This document shows positions 34,867 through 44,611 of a stretch of DNA of 64,000 bases, piece after piece. Positions within the stretch are counted from its first letter, which is position 1. Every line of letters begins with the position of its first letter. Source of the DNA: Deinococcus sp. YIM 77859 (lineage in GTDB: Bacteria > Deinococcota > Deinococci > Deinococcales > Deinococcaceae); the NCBI RefSeq assembly GCF_000745175.1, contig NZ_JQNI01000002.1:1-64000 (forward strand), in the 5' to 3' direction. A program made the translations under genes and the position numbers. The notes below the pieces were generated by a model. The model worked only from the letters and a program-made list of their open reading frames with translations. It searched no databases and was not told where the DNA came from.

Positions 34867-35195
34867 CCTACCGCGCTGCCTGGACGCTCCCCGACGGCAC
34901 CCCCGCCCCCGGCCCCGACCTGGGCGAGGTCAAGCCGGGCGAGACGAAGACCGTCAGCCGCAAGCTCAAGAACATCGGGGATCAGCCTCTCAGCGCCGTG
35001 CAGATCACGCTGGTGGACGACCTCCCCGGCGTCACGGTCACGGTGGGCGACACGCCCCTGACCCCCGGCCAGATGCACGCCGCCCCCGGCCTGGCGCCCG
35101 GCGAGAGCCTGGACGTGACCTACTCCCGGACCGTGCCGCCGGACGCCGAGCCGGGCGTGTTCCGGGCCTTCCTTCGCATCCGCGCCCTGACCTGA
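34863..35195 (+). CDS. Minor tail protein with Ig-like fold
   Basis: This 110-residue protein resembles a bacterial Ig/CARDB-like domain (VKPGETKTVSRKLKNIGDQP, LAPGESLDVTYSRTVP). Such domains decorate phage tails and capsids. Coupled to the previous gene (ATGA). Confidence 0.6.
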   Translation: MTYRAAWTLPDGTPAPGPDLGEVKPGETKTVSRKLKNIGDQPLSAVQITLVDDLPGVTVTVGDTPLTPGQMHAAPGLAPGESLDVTYSRTVPPDAEPGVFRAFLRIRALT

Positions 35196-35207
35196 GGAGG
35201 TGAGACC

Positions 35208-38200
35208 TTGCCGATCATTCTGATGGCGTCCCAGCCCGCCGCTGAGCGCCCCGTCGCGCTGGAAATGAACGAGGCCCTGACCGGCCGGGTCGGGGGCTTC
35301 CTCGAACTCTCCCAGATGCTCACCGGGCGGGTGCCAGAGCGCGAACTGGTGCTCGACACCTATCTCACCGGCCAGGTGCCCGGCGCCCCCAGCGCGGCCC
35401 ATGTCGGCCAGGTGCTCGACCTCGTCATGACGGCGGGCGGGATGGCTGTGGAGTCCTTCCAGTACAGCGCCGAGCGAGGCCAGGGCGCTCGCCTGGACGT
35501 GACCGTGATTGGGGACGCGCGGGGTGCGTCAGTCCCGCCCATTAGCGTCATGGCGGGCGGTTTGGGAGCGGTTTTCGCGGTGCCCGGCACCCTCCCGGAG
35601 TGGGAGGCCGAGCGCACGGCGGCGGGCTGGACGACCACCCTGCACGCCACCGACCGCGCCCTCATCCCGCAGACCACCCTCCCGGAGCTGGTGCCCTGGG
35701 AAACCCAGGAGGCCAAGGACGCGAGAAGGGCGCAGGAGCAGGCGCTGCGGGCGGCGAAAGTGCCGGAAGCGCAGCGGGCGGCGGCGCTGCGCGACGGGCG
35801 GCGCATGGCGGTGGACGCGGTGGTGCTGGCCGCGCTCGCCACGGTGCCGCACCGGCTGCTGATCCCCGCCCCTTTTCCCGGCTACGACTTCCGGGCGGAC
35901 GGCGGGCCGACCTACTCCACGGCGGGCAAAACGGCGCAGGAGGTCGTGGCCGACATCTGGGGGCGCATCGGCATCACGGCGGGCTGGGAAGACGGCCTGC
36001 TGACCATCCGCGCCCCCGGCCCCACCGGGGACGTGCTGCTGCCCGCGCCGGTCGAGTCCGAGCGCATCGAGCGCATCACCCTGGACGCGCCCGTGATCGA
36101 GCTGGAGGGCGGCGAGCCTGCAGGTGCCGATCCGAACGGGGACGACGACGGCGACGGCATTCCCAACGGCGAGGACCCCGACTGGGACCGGGACCCCACC
36201 GACCCCACTGACCCCGACCGCCCGGAGAACTCCCCCGACCCCGACGAGCGGGACGGCAACGGCAGCAGCGGCTTCGAGGAGGGCATCAGTCCCACGCCCC
36301 AGCCGGGCGAGGTGGCGGCCACCGCCGTGCCCCTCTCCTGGGAGGCGGTGCCGCACGCCAGCCAGTACGTGCTGGAGCGGGTGGAGGGACAGGCCACGCC
36401 GTACACCCTCTGGAGCCGGGTCGCCATCACCACCGCGACCCGCTACACCGACGACACGGTGCGGCCCCTGACGACCTACACGTATCGGCTCCGGGTCAAC
36501 GCGACGGCCATCGCGGGGGATGAGCGGCGGAATACCATCTGGCAGCCCAGCGAGTGGGCCCTCGTGGTGACGCCGCCCGCAGACGTGGACGCGCCGCCGC
36601 ACCCGCCCGAGAACCTCACCGCCTACGCCCGCAGCAGCACGGCCGTGGGTGTGAAGTGGGAAGCGCCGAAGGCGGACCCCGAGGAGGCCGAGTCCCCCCG
36701 GCGCGGCCCCGCCGACCGCTACCGGGTGGACGTGCGGACCCTGACCCCGGACGCCACGCTGCTGCGGCGGGTGGAGACCGCGCAGACCTGGGCGGTGCCG
36801 GACGGCCTCCCGGTGGGCGGGCAGGTGCGGGTACAGGTCTACGCGATCAACGAGCAGGGGGACAGCGAGCCCGCGCTGCTGGACGTGCAGCTCGTCAACC
36901 TCCCGCCGGGGCCGGTGGAGGGGCTGAGCCTGAAGGCGGAAGACCGCACCCTCACCGCCGAGTGGGAGCGGGCCAGCGGCGCGACCGGCTTCGAGGTGCG
37001 CTGGGCGCTGGCCCCGGTGGGGGCGGCAGAGGCGGGGCTGGACTGGAAACTCCTCCCGCCTGTGCCTGTCCCCACCGTGCCCCAGGACGGCGAGCGCGTG
37101 CGCCCCAGTGTGGCCCTGACGGGGCTGGACTGGGCCACCCGATACGCCGTGCAGGTGCGCGGCACGAACGACGTGGGGGCGGGCGTGTGGTCGGACGCCG
37201 CCTACGAACTCACCGACTCCGAGCCGCCGCAGCCGGAGCCGGACCCCGAGGCCGACGAGTTCGAATCGGGGAAGAAGCGCGTGCTGCGCCTCTACCGCAG
37301 CACAAAAACTCAGACCGAGTACACCACCATCTGGAAAACCGGGAGCCGGGTGGACGCCACGCAGGTCGATTTGTGGGGGGATGTGCCGATCTACCGCCGG
37401 GAGAAGGACGAAAGGGGCGAGCGCGTCGTCGAGCGCAACCTCTGGGGGCGGCTGAAAACGACCACAGCCCGCTACCTGTACGAGATCCCCGGCTGGCCGC
37501 GGACTCTCACGGCCTCCGTGGAGGAAACGGTGCTCTACAACACCGAGGCGATCAAGGGGCGGAGCGACATCGAGATCGGGCGCGAGCAGGAGAAAGTCCA
37601 CCAGGAGTGGTCCCCCCAGGGCTGGCTGAATCGCCGCACGACCTGGCGCAGCAAGGCCTCGGTCGTGAAGGTGAAGAAGGACGATGACGGGGAGGTCACG
37701 GAGCGCAAATACGGCAACATGCACGAAACCGTGCGCGAGCAGTGGCAGCCGATCGGGGACGGTCTCTGGTACTACAACCGCAGCGGCGTGATGACGACCC
37801 TGCTGCCCACCCTGGTGGACGACGAGTGGGAAGACGTGGAGGCAGGATTCAAAGCGACCCCCTCCGAGACCAGCGTCAGCGAGCAGGCCCCGCCCCAGGC
37901 GACCATGCCCTCCGAGCGCGACCGGAAGAAGGCCCCGCCGCCTCTGCCCCGCAACACCTCCAGCCCAGCCCTGGAGAGCTACCCGCTCGACAAGCCCTGG
38001 TTTGAGACGCCCCCCAGTTCCGGTCCCGGAGGCGGCGGCGAGGGGGACGAGGACAGCGAGGGCGACGACCGGGACGACGGCCCACCCCCCCCAAGCGGGC
38101 GCCGGGCGGGCCGGAGGACCCCATCTCCACGCCCGGCGGCAGCGGCGACCCCAGCGGCCAGCCGGAGCCGGAGAAACCCCGGAGCTGGACGGAGACCGAG

Positions 38201-38458
38201 CCGGTCAAGTACCGGGCACCCGCGCCGGGAGCAGGCAGCAACGGCGCGGTCCTTTCCGCGACCCTGCCCTGGGTCCGCACGGCGGAGGGCCTGGCCCGCT
38301 ACGCCGCCTACATGGCGCAGCAGGGCGGGCCGCGCCTCCGCATCACCCGGACCTACATCCTCCCGACCACGCCGCCCTCCCTCGACGCCGTGCAGAGCAT
38401 CAGCGCGAGCGGCAGCAACGGGCAATTCTCCATGACGGTCGTGACCGAAACGAGGTAG
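35208..38458 (+). pseudogene. Tail tip / host-specificity protein (probable single-base frameshift near 38082)
   Basis: This protein of about 1080 residues has an N-terminal tail-hub-like part (1-300), an Asp-rich calcium-type linker (about 305-345), fibronectin type III-like repeats (about 370-690: PPENLTAYARSSTAVGVKWE, VEGLSLKAEDRTLTAEWE) and a charged C-terminal region. The frame as given breaks at a run of eight C (38084-38091) and would end at 38435 in meaningless Arg/Ser/Pro sequence. Adding one C restores a coding-like frame ending TVVTETR at 38458. Probably a sequencing error rather than a true pseudogene. The protein would sit at the tail tip and touch the host surface. Confidence 0.75.
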
Positions 38459-38461
38459 CAG

Positions 38462-38635
38462 ATGGCGAATGAAAAGGTGGGCCGGGTGCTGCGCGTGCTG
38501 CCCGGCCAGCGGGTCGTCGTGCGCGTGAACGGCCAGGACGTGACCGCGAGGTGCCCCGGCATCACGCCGCGTCCCCGCACTGAGGCCCTGGTGGTCAACC
38601 CTGGGCAGGGCTGGTGGGTGGTGTCGTGGGGCTGA
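38462..38635 (+). CDS. Small beta-barrel tail protein
   Basis: This 57-residue protein, starting three bases after the tip gene, looks like a small SH3/OB-like barrel (KVGRVLRVLPGQRVVVRVNG). It overlaps the start of the following fibre gene. Function unknown. Confidence 0.5.
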   Translation: MANEKVGRVLRVLPGQRVVVRVNGQDVTARCPGITPRPRTEALVVNPGQGWWVVSWG

Positions 38636-40710
38636 GTCCTGGCCCCGCCTCGACCGTGCTGCGCTTCCTGCGGGGGGGCTGTGACGGCTGCCTGTGCGGG
38701 CAGCTGTGCGAGCCCTGCCGGGACGCGGGGGACAGCGGGTACAGCGAGGGGACAGTGCTGCGGGTCACGCCCGAGCGGGTGGTGCTGACCGACGGGCGGG
38801 TGTTCCGCAGGCCTCCCGGCGGCGCCCCCCGGCCTGGGCAGACGGTGGTGATCGACCCCCGGCCCGGCATCGTGTGGCACGGGCAGACCCATCAGCCGCG
38901 AGGGACGCACGGGGAGGAAACGGTCTTCGTGCCCCCCACCCCCTCCTACGACTCCCCGCAGCGGCCCGCCCTGTTTGGCGGCCTGTTGCGCCTCCCCGAC
39001 GCTGACGAGGACGGCGAGTTCATCGGCGAGATAGGTACGGCTCCTCCAGAGGGCACGCTGCTCCTCGACGACGGGCGCTTAGCGTTTCTGCCGCCCTCCC
39101 CGTTCATCGACCACAGCGAGCGGGTCGTGGTGAGTTCCGAATTTTCTGGTGTCCGAGTGGTGACGGGACTGTCCGTTGACAGCACATACGTCCCCTTGAT
39201 TGCTACGGCGGTGGACAGCCGCAGTGATCAGGACCGCCTATCCCCGTATCCTTTCACTTTCCAGGGGCGGCCGTACTGGCTGCGCGATTTCGTGGAGCGC
39301 CCCGGCGGGCAGCAGTCGCGGGACACCCTGCGCGTCACGCTGGGCTGGGACGGCCACCGTGCCGAGGAGGTCACTGACACCCAGGTCCAGCCCGGCACCG
39401 TGGTGAGCGCAAAGGTGGGGATGGGGCCGGAGGCGCCCGGCCTGCTCCTCACCGACTATCGGGTGTGGACCGCCTGGACGCAGCCATTCGGCGGGGGCGG
39501 CGCGGCGGCCTCCAGCCGGACCCGCGTGCGCTACCTCCAGGGCCGCCGCGTACCGGACTTTCCCGAGTGGCAAACCCTGATGCTCCTCAGCAGCGTGACC
39601 CGCCCGAACGTGGACTGGGGCGACGAGCTGCAACCGGCGGGGTCAGAAACGTTCGAGGACAGGACTGGCCCCCTGGAAGCCCAGACGTTCGTTTCGGACT
39701 GGGCCGGGAGCGAGCCTCCCCCCGGCCTCCGCTGGCGCAGCCCCGACGGAGAGGTCACGGTGGAAGGCCCGCTGATCGACGACCCTGCGGACCTCACGAA
39801 TGCCACCCTCACCGCCTACGGAGTGGTGCTCCAGGGCGGCACCTGGGCCGGACTGCGCGACCACCCTGTCCAGCGCGAGGACGGCACCTGGGATTTTGAC
39901 CGTGTGGTCGTCCTCCACGAGGCCGGGGGCACAGTCACCGCCGTGCGGTCGGACGGCCGCGCCGAGTCCTGTCGCCGCGCCGTGTTCGAGGCTGAGGCGC
40001 TGCGGGGGGCGCTGCTGAGCCGCTTCTCTCCGGTCGGCCTGGGGCACCACTCCTGGCCGCCGCCGTGGGCTTTTGCGCTGTGCGAGCAGGACACTCGCGC
40101 TCTGGTCGCCTGGGACCCCTGGCGGGACGCGAGAAAGCGGCGGGGAGACGATCAGCCCGCGTCCTGGTCCTGGCCCGCTCGCCCGGCCAAGCGCCCCCGC
40201 ACGCTGCCCGCCTCCGCTCCCCGCGCTCCCCTGGGAGTCACCCTCGCGGACGTGCTGGGGCCAGTGCCCCGCGACGAGCCCCTGCCGCGCGGGGCGGCCC
40301 CGCTGCGCGTGCCGGTGGCGGCCGAGGTGCAGCGGGGCGGCCAGTGGGAGGCGTCCCCCGGTGCCCTGGCCGCCCTCGCCAAGCGGGTCCTCTACGCCCC
40401 TGCCGGGTGGCCCGAGGAACTCGACGACCGCACCCACGTGCGCGGCCCCGTGCGCCTGACCTGGGAGGGCAGCGCCGGGGAGGCCGTCCTGCTACTGCGG
40501 GCCAAACCCCAGGCAGGACGGCCGTTGGAGGTAAGCGTCAACGGCGCCGTCTACCCAGCCCGGCGGCTCGGCCACAACGCGCTGGAGAAGCGCGGTTGGC
40601 ATCCCTATCTCGTGGAGACGCGCGAGCGGGACCCGACCCTGGTCCTGACCGCCAACGCCCCCCTGAGTCGCGTCCTGCGCCTGGACGCCCCCGACCTCAT
40701 CGAAGCCTGA
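38626..40710 (+). CDS. Large tail fibre / tip-associated protein
   Basis: This protein of about 694 residues starts at a GTG within the end of the previous gene (GTG at 38614 is an alternative). A Cys-rich N-terminus (GGCDGCLCGQLCEPC) is followed by a small barrel like the preceding protein (GTVLRVTPERVVLTDGRVF), then extended beta-rich regions. The C-terminal part (PLEVSVNGAVYPARRL) resembles carbohydrate-binding modules. Receptor binding is inferred from location and style. Confidence 0.6.
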   Translation: MGLSPGPASTVLRFLRGGCDGCLCGQLCEPCRDAGDSGYSEGTVLRVTPERVVLTDGRVFRRPPGGAPRPGQTVVIDPRPGIVWHGQTHQPRGTHGEETVFVPPTPSYDSPQRPALFGGLLRLPDADEDGEFIGEIGTAPPEGTLLLDDGRLAFLPPSPFIDHSERVVVSSEFSGVRVVTGLSVDSTYVPLIATAVDSRSDQDRLSPYPFTFQGRPYWLRDFVERPGGQQSRDTLRVTLGWDGHRAEEVTDTQVQPGTVVSAKVGMGPEAPGLLLTDYRVWTAWTQPFGGGGAAASSRTRVRYLQGRRVPDFPEWQTLMLLSSVTRPNVDWGDELQPAGSETFEDRTGPLEAQTFVSDWAGSEPPPGLRWRSPDGEVTVEGPLIDDPADLTNATLTAYGVVLQGGTWAGLRDHPVQREDGTWDFDRVVVLHEAGGTVTAVRSDGRAESCRRAVFEAEALRGALLSRFSPVGLGHHSWPPPWAFALCEQDTRALVAWDPWRDARKRRGDDQPASWSWPARPAKRPRTLPASAPRAPLGVTLADVLGPVPRDEPLPRGAAPLRVPVAAEVQRGGQWEASPGALAALAKRVLYAPAGWPEELDDRTHVRGPVRLTWEGSAGEAVLLLRAKPQAGRPLEVSVNGAVYPARRLGHNALEKRGWHPYLVETRERDPTLVLTANAPLSRVLRLDAPDLIEA

Positions 40711-40726
40711 AGGAGAGTCCGATTTT

Positions 40727-41359
40727 CTGAAGGCTAAGAATGGTCGGCGGAATAAGATTCGCGCCGTTGCAGAGAAGGCCCTCGCCAAAAAGCAAGCCAG
40801 TAAAGCTGCCCGTATTCAGAAGCACAACCTTGGCAGGAAGAAAGCTGATCGCCGTAAGTCCAAGCATACGCAAGTCGTCAAGACCATCGTCCACGAGGCG
40901 GCGCACGGCGTCGCTCGTAAGGCGTCGGTCATCGTTCACGAAGATCTGAAGATCTCCATCAAATCCAAGAAGCAGCGCGGCAAGAATACCAATCGCCGCC
41001 TTGCGGGCTGGGTCAAGGGGATGATTCAGGAAGCTCTAGAAAGTGTGTCTCAGCGGTACGGTGTGCCGCTGCGTGCCGTCAACGCCGCATATACGTCGCA
41101 AGGGGATTCAAGGCACGACTGCGCCCTTCTGGGTCAGCGTGTCGGGGATTCGTTTCACTGTTTCGACGGGGTCGTATTGCAGGCAGACGTGAACGCTGCG
41201 AGGAACGTTCGGGACCGGGATGAGGATACCGAGATACCCCTCTGGATGAAGGCCGAACAGGTCAAGTCCATCCTGCTCGAACGAGCCCGCCGTGTGGCTG
41301 AGACTGTCCAGCCCGGACTCCAGTTGCAGGGTCGACCCCTATCAACGGAGAGCGAATAA
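40727..41359 (+). pseudogene. TnpB-related (IS200/IS605 accessory) protein, C-terminal half only
   Basis: The open frame (about 210 residues, no ATG/GTG/TTG near its start; CTG at 40727 follows a GGAGAG) matches the C-terminal half of TnpB-related proteins. VIVHEDLKI carries the RuvC-II glutamate, GKNTNRRLAGWVKGMIQEAL and NAAYTSQ are family hallmarks, and LQADVNAARN carries the RuvC-III aspartate. The RuvC-I part and N-terminal domains are absent, and the zinc-ribbon positions are degenerate, as in this subfamily. Base composition is less GC-rich than the flanking tail genes. No tnpA is visible. Confidence 0.75.
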
Positions 41360-41366
41360 CCTCGAC

Positions 41367-41384
41367 CTGCTCAGGAATGAGTAG
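41367..41384 (+). other. Hairpin after the TnpB-related gene (IS605-type end or guide-RNA element candidate)
   Basis: CTGCTCA and TGAGTAG pair around GGAA, 7 bases after the stop codon of the TnpB-related frame. IS605-family ends and the 3' part of the associated guide RNAs carry such short hairpins. The hairpin overlaps the possible upstream ATG (41377) of the next phage gene. Confidence 0.45.
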
Positions 41385-41403
41385 GAAGAAAGGAACAGGC
41401 CCG

Positions 41404-41862
41404 ATGCTCATTCCCAACCCGCTGCTGGTGGCGTACGCCACCGGGGGCCGCCTCGTCCTGCCCGTGACGGCCGCGAGGGGCGGCCTGAACGGCTACATCC
41501 TGACCGGGCAGACCGGCCCACCCTGCACGGTGGAGGTCAGCGCGGACGGCGCGACCTGGCAGGCCGTGACCTACCCCCACACCCTCCAGCCCGGCGAGCA
41601 GCTCGGCCTGACCCGCACCGACCCCTCCGCCACGGCCACCACCATCACCGCTCTGGCCCCGGTGGATGAGGCCCCCGAACCGGAGCCGGAGCCCGAGCTG
41701 CCCATCGGCGGGGCGTTCACGGTCGGCACCGACGCTGAGGGCTTCCAGACCATTGAGGGCGCCGCCATCAGCACCGACGCCGAGGGCTTTCAGACCATCG
41801 AGAACGGCACGGCCACGGCAGACGCCGAGGGCTTCGAGACCGTTGAAAGGACCACGCCATGA
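41404..41862 (+). CDS. Tail accessory protein with C-terminal TDAEGFQTIE repeats
   Basis: This 152-residue protein is read from the ATG preceded by AAAGGAAC; an upstream in-frame ATG at 41377 would add nine residues. Residues 1-85 form a beta-rich domain, followed by an acidic Pro/Glu linker (EAPEPEPEPELP) and three near-identical repeats (TDAEGFQTIEGA, TDAEGFQTIENG, ADAEGFETVERT). The gene follows the mobile TnpB fragment and is coupled to the next gene (ATGA). Function unknown; location favours a tail surface role. Confidence 0.65.
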   Translation: MLIPNPLLVAYATGGRLVLPVTAARGGLNGYILTGQTGPPCTVEVSADGATWQAVTYPHTLQPGEQLGLTRTDPSATATTITALAPVDEAPEPEPEPELPIGGAFTVGTDAEGFQTIEGAAISTDAEGFQTIENGTATADAEGFETVERTTP

Positions 41863-42569
41863 CCGCAGGACCATACCCGACCAAGCAGATGTTCAAGCGG
41901 CTGGAGCAGCGTGTGGGCGGCCCCCTCTTCCTGGGCCGGGGGGGCGCCCGCAGCGCCCGCGTCATCGCGGGCTACCCCAGCCCGCAGCAGGACGTGAGCC
42001 GCCTGTATGTCGAGTTCTCGGGGCGGGGCGGGGGCGCGGCCTTCATCCGCCTGTTGGGGGCCGTCAACCTCACGCAACTCCACGAGCGCCTGACCTCCGC
42101 CGTGGTGCTGCTGCCCAGTGGCGAACCCTACTACGAGTACGGGGGGGGGAGTTCGGGGGCCAAACCCACGCTCGCCGCCGATGGGTACGCGCTGGAGTTT
42201 CCGGGGCCGATGCCGATGCTGCCCTACGGCGCCCTGACGCTGGAGTTCAGCACGCCGGTCCGCTGGACCGGCAGTGCGCGGGCGGCGGCCACCATCGACC
42301 CGCAATTCGGGACCCTGAGTGCCAGGGACAGCAGCAACCAAATCATCGCGGACTGGGTGCCTGATCTGGAGCTGTGGTACCCGGACCCGGTCATGACCCT
42401 GGGGCAGCTCCTGTCCAGCAACCTGCCGGTGGTCGCCTCTCCCGGCGACGTGCTCCCCGAGGGGCTGGCGCTGGTGACGCGGGCCACGCCCCAGGCCCCG
42501 TACCTGCTGTACCGGGACTCGGACGGCAACCCCTTCCACCTCGTTCTGACGCCGGGCGAGCCGCAATAA
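41859..42569 (+). CDS. Tail accessory protein, unknown
   Basis: This 236-residue soluble beta-rich protein has no enzyme motif. A RLYVEFSGRGGGAAFIRLLG segment and a C-terminal LLYRDSDGNPFHLVL are notable. It starts at the ATG overlapping the previous stop and is followed by a terminator-like stem-loop. Confidence 0.65.
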   Translation: MTAGPYPTKQMFKRLEQRVGGPLFLGRGGARSARVIAGYPSPQQDVSRLYVEFSGRGGGAAFIRLLGAVNLTQLHERLTSAVVLLPSGEPYYEYGGGSSGAKPTLAADGYALEFPGPMPMLPYGALTLEFSTPVRWTGSARAAATIDPQFGTLSARDSSNQIIADWVPDLELWYPDPVMTLGQLLSSNLPVVASPGDVLPEGLALVTRATPQAPYLLYRDSDGNPFHLVLTPGEPQ

Positions 42570-42585
42570 CCCCCTGCCCTCTCCC

Positions 42586-42621
42586 CGCCCCAGCCCCTGC
42601 ACCCGGCTGGGGCGACGCTTT
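42586..42621 (+). terminator. GC-rich stem-loop before the gene at 42632
   Basis: CGCCCCAGCC and GGCTGGGGCG form a perfect 10-bp stem, followed by ACGCTTT and a GGAGGT ribosome site. Weak intrinsic terminator or processing hairpin. Confidence 0.5.
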
Positions 42622-42631
42622 GGAGGTGCCT

Positions 42632-43435
42632 ATGCTCACCAATCTCCGAGTCAGCCTGCTCAACCTCTGGCGCTACAACCGCGCCCTCCTCGGCGTGCAG
42701 GACCCGAGCGACCCCGAGTTCGCCGTGCCGGTCAGCCGCGCCGCCCCCCTCCCGGTCGAGGTGATTGGCGGCAGCGTGGGCGGTGGCGGCGGCGCGACCC
42801 ATGCGGGCGTTCCGCTCGACCCCGAAGCGCTCTGGAACACGGGGTACACCCCCGCGCAGGACGGGACGCTGCTGATCCAGAACCTGTGCCGCGACTGCTA
42901 CTTCGAGGCGTACACGGATCAGCCCCCCATGCTGGCTGATCCGCCCGAGGGCACGACCCCGGTGATCTCGGTGGCTCCAGAGAGCTGGGCCAGGGTCCCA
43001 GTACAGGCGGGGCAGACTCTCTCGCTCGTGATGCACGGGTACGTCGCTGCCCCCCATTTCCACGAGGTCCGCTTGCATGTCCTGCCCGGCGTGACCGACC
43101 TCGCTGGGGGGCCGATGCCAAGGCACCCGGAGAGCGTGGCCGGGCTGCCTGCCCGCACCAGCCTCGTCCTGACCGACCAGGCCCAGGGTCTGCCGGACAT
43201 TCCCGAGGGGGCGACCGCTGCCCGGATCGCCGTCGAGGGCGGCGTGGCCCGCGTCGCCACCGCCGCGCCTGAGCCGACCGCCAACGACGGCGAGCGGTGG
43301 GGCGACGGCAGCGTGTGGCAGATCAGTGGCCGGGACGACCTATTGGCGCTGCGGGCAGTCACCGCCTCCGGCGCTCCGAAGCTAAGCATCACCTACACGA
43401 AGGGGGTAAGCATCACCTACACGAAGGGGGTCTGA
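42632..43435 (+). CDS. Tail accessory protein, unknown
   Basis: This 267-residue beta-rich protein follows a GGAGGT site. N-terminal 60 residues include a Gly-rich linker (GGSVGGGGGATHAGV); the body contains PDPEALW-type and beta-sandwich-like stretches (FHEVRLHVLPGVTDLAGG). It ends with an exact duplication of eight codons (SITYTKGV twice), encoded by a 24-bp tandem repeat. Confidence 0.65.
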   Translation: MLTNLRVSLLNLWRYNRALLGVQDPSDPEFAVPVSRAAPLPVEVIGGSVGGGGGATHAGVPLDPEALWNTGYTPAQDGTLLIQNLCRDCYFEAYTDQPPMLADPPEGTTPVISVAPESWARVPVQAGQTLSLVMHGYVAAPHFHEVRLHVLPGVTDLAGGPMPRHPESVAGLPARTSLVLTDQAQGLPDIPEGATAARIAVEGGVARVATAAPEPTANDGERWGDGSVWQISGRDDLLALRAVTASGAPKLSITYTKGVSITYTKGV

Positions 43436-43436
43436 C

Positions 43437-44210
43437 ATGGGTATCCAGAAGATCGGCATTGAACTCCAGAACGCTGTCGTGACAGACGGCACCACCACCC
43501 CGGCCCCGGTGAAGACGCTGGAACTGCGCTGGGAGAGCATTCCGGTGATGTTCGAGGCGCTGGCGCTGAAGGTGCGGGCAGGCGAAACCCTCACGTCCGA
43601 CGACATCGAGAGCCTGGACATTCTCCCGAATGGCCCGGACAGTCCCGCGCGACCCTACACCCCGTGGCTGCCCCGGCAGGGCTGGCAAATCCTGGTGTTC
43701 CCGGAGAACGGGCCTGACCCGCTCCCAGAATGGGTGAGCCGGCTCCGCAACAACGCGGGCGGTATCGGAAACACCGTCATCGCCCTTTCCGAGGCGTTTC
43801 AGGCTCTCCCCCTCACCGGGCATACCGTCCGCCTGACGTTCAGCGGCAATGGCACCACCAAGCTTCAGGCGGGAACCCGTTTCACGACCACCAGTCATCC
43901 CGGCGTGACCCTCACGGCGAAGGACGCGGCGGGGCAGGTGATCGACACCATGCTCGCCATCACCACGATGGGCCGCCGCGCATCGGGGACGTTCGGCTTT
44001 CTGGAAGCGGGCAATATGCCGCTCGTCCCGGCACCCACTCGTGTGCAGGGCAACAACAACCTGAGCGCCGTGGGGCCGGTGCAGGGCATGGAAATCGTGT
44101 GGCCACCGAACGGCACCCCCTACCTGCACGTCTTCCGGCAGGGCAGCGAGGGGAACGGGAACGGCGTGGAATACCACCTGCCCCTGACTCCCGGCCTGCC
44201 GCCCCAGTAG
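43437..44210 (+). CDS. Phage tail accessory / fibre protein
   Basis: This 257-residue protein starts one base after the previous stop. It has beta-rich segments (VKTLELRWESIPVMFEALAL, TVRLTFSGNGTTKLQAGTRF) and a Gly/Asn-rich C-terminus (QGSEGNGNGVEYHLP). It closes the tail module ahead of a strong terminator. Fibre or receptor-binding accessory is inferred from place and composition. Confidence 0.7.
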   Translation: MGIQKIGIELQNAVVTDGTTTPAPVKTLELRWESIPVMFEALALKVRAGETLTSDDIESLDILPNGPDSPARPYTPWLPRQGWQILVFPENGPDPLPEWVSRLRNNAGGIGNTVIALSEAFQALPLTGHTVRLTFSGNGTTKLQAGTRFTTTSHPGVTLTAKDAAGQVIDTMLAITTMGRRASGTFGFLEAGNMPLVPAPTRVQGNNNLSAVGPVQGMEIVWPPNGTPYLHVFRQGSEGNGNGVEYHLPLTPGLPPQ

Positions 44211-44267
44211 CCCCCTCTCCCCGCACCCGCACCCGCACGCCATAAAGCACACATTAGCGGCCACCAG

Positions 44268-44297
44268 AAACCCCCGCCTGAGCGGGGGTTGCTTTTT
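44268..44297 (+). terminator. Intrinsic terminator ending the tail module
   Basis: AACCCCCGC and GCGGGGGTT pair across a short loop, followed by GCTTTTT. Confidence 0.87.
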
Positions 44298-44362
44298 GGG
44301 CGGCCAGATGGTAGGGTTGAGGCGTCCACTCTTAGGCGTACTTACGTGCGACTGGCGAAAGG

Positions 44363-44389
44363 CTCCGCAGGCTACTTGCGGAGTTTTTT
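44363..44389. terminator. Bidirectional terminator at the end of the reverse cassette
   Basis: CTCCGCA and TGCGGAG form the stem, with TTTTTT after it on the plus strand. It overlaps the TAG stop of the reverse gene at 44372. Confidence 0.7.
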
Positions 44390-44611
44390 GGCTGTTTGCG
44401 CAGGGCTATTCCTTTGACTTGTTCCTTCAAACTGCCGCTCCATCTCCCAGCCGAGCATGAGCCACCGCCCTAGGGCGCGGCTGCGCTCCTGCGTGGTCAT
44501 GCCCTCGGTGGCGGCGCGGATGGCCTCGCCCACCTCGCGGGGGAGGTAGATGCTGGGACGCCACGGTTCGCCCTCGCCGGGCTGCCGTTTGGGGGGGTTG
44601 GGGTTTGCCAT
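44372..44611 (-). CDS. Small RHH-like protein
   Basis: This 79-residue protein has a basic Pro-rich N-terminus and a strand-helix-helix pattern (RPSIYLPREVGEAIRAATEG, then ERSRALGRWLMLGWEMER) like ribbon-helix-helix DNA-binding proteins. Its ATG overlaps the TGA of the upstream partner. A regulator, possibly of its own operon, is inferred; an antitoxin-like role is conceivable but unproven. Confidence 0.6.
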   Translation of the reverse strand: MANPNPPKRQPGEGEPWRPSIYLPREVGEAIRAATEGMTTQERSRALGRWLMLGWEMERQFEGTSQRNSPAQTAKKLRK

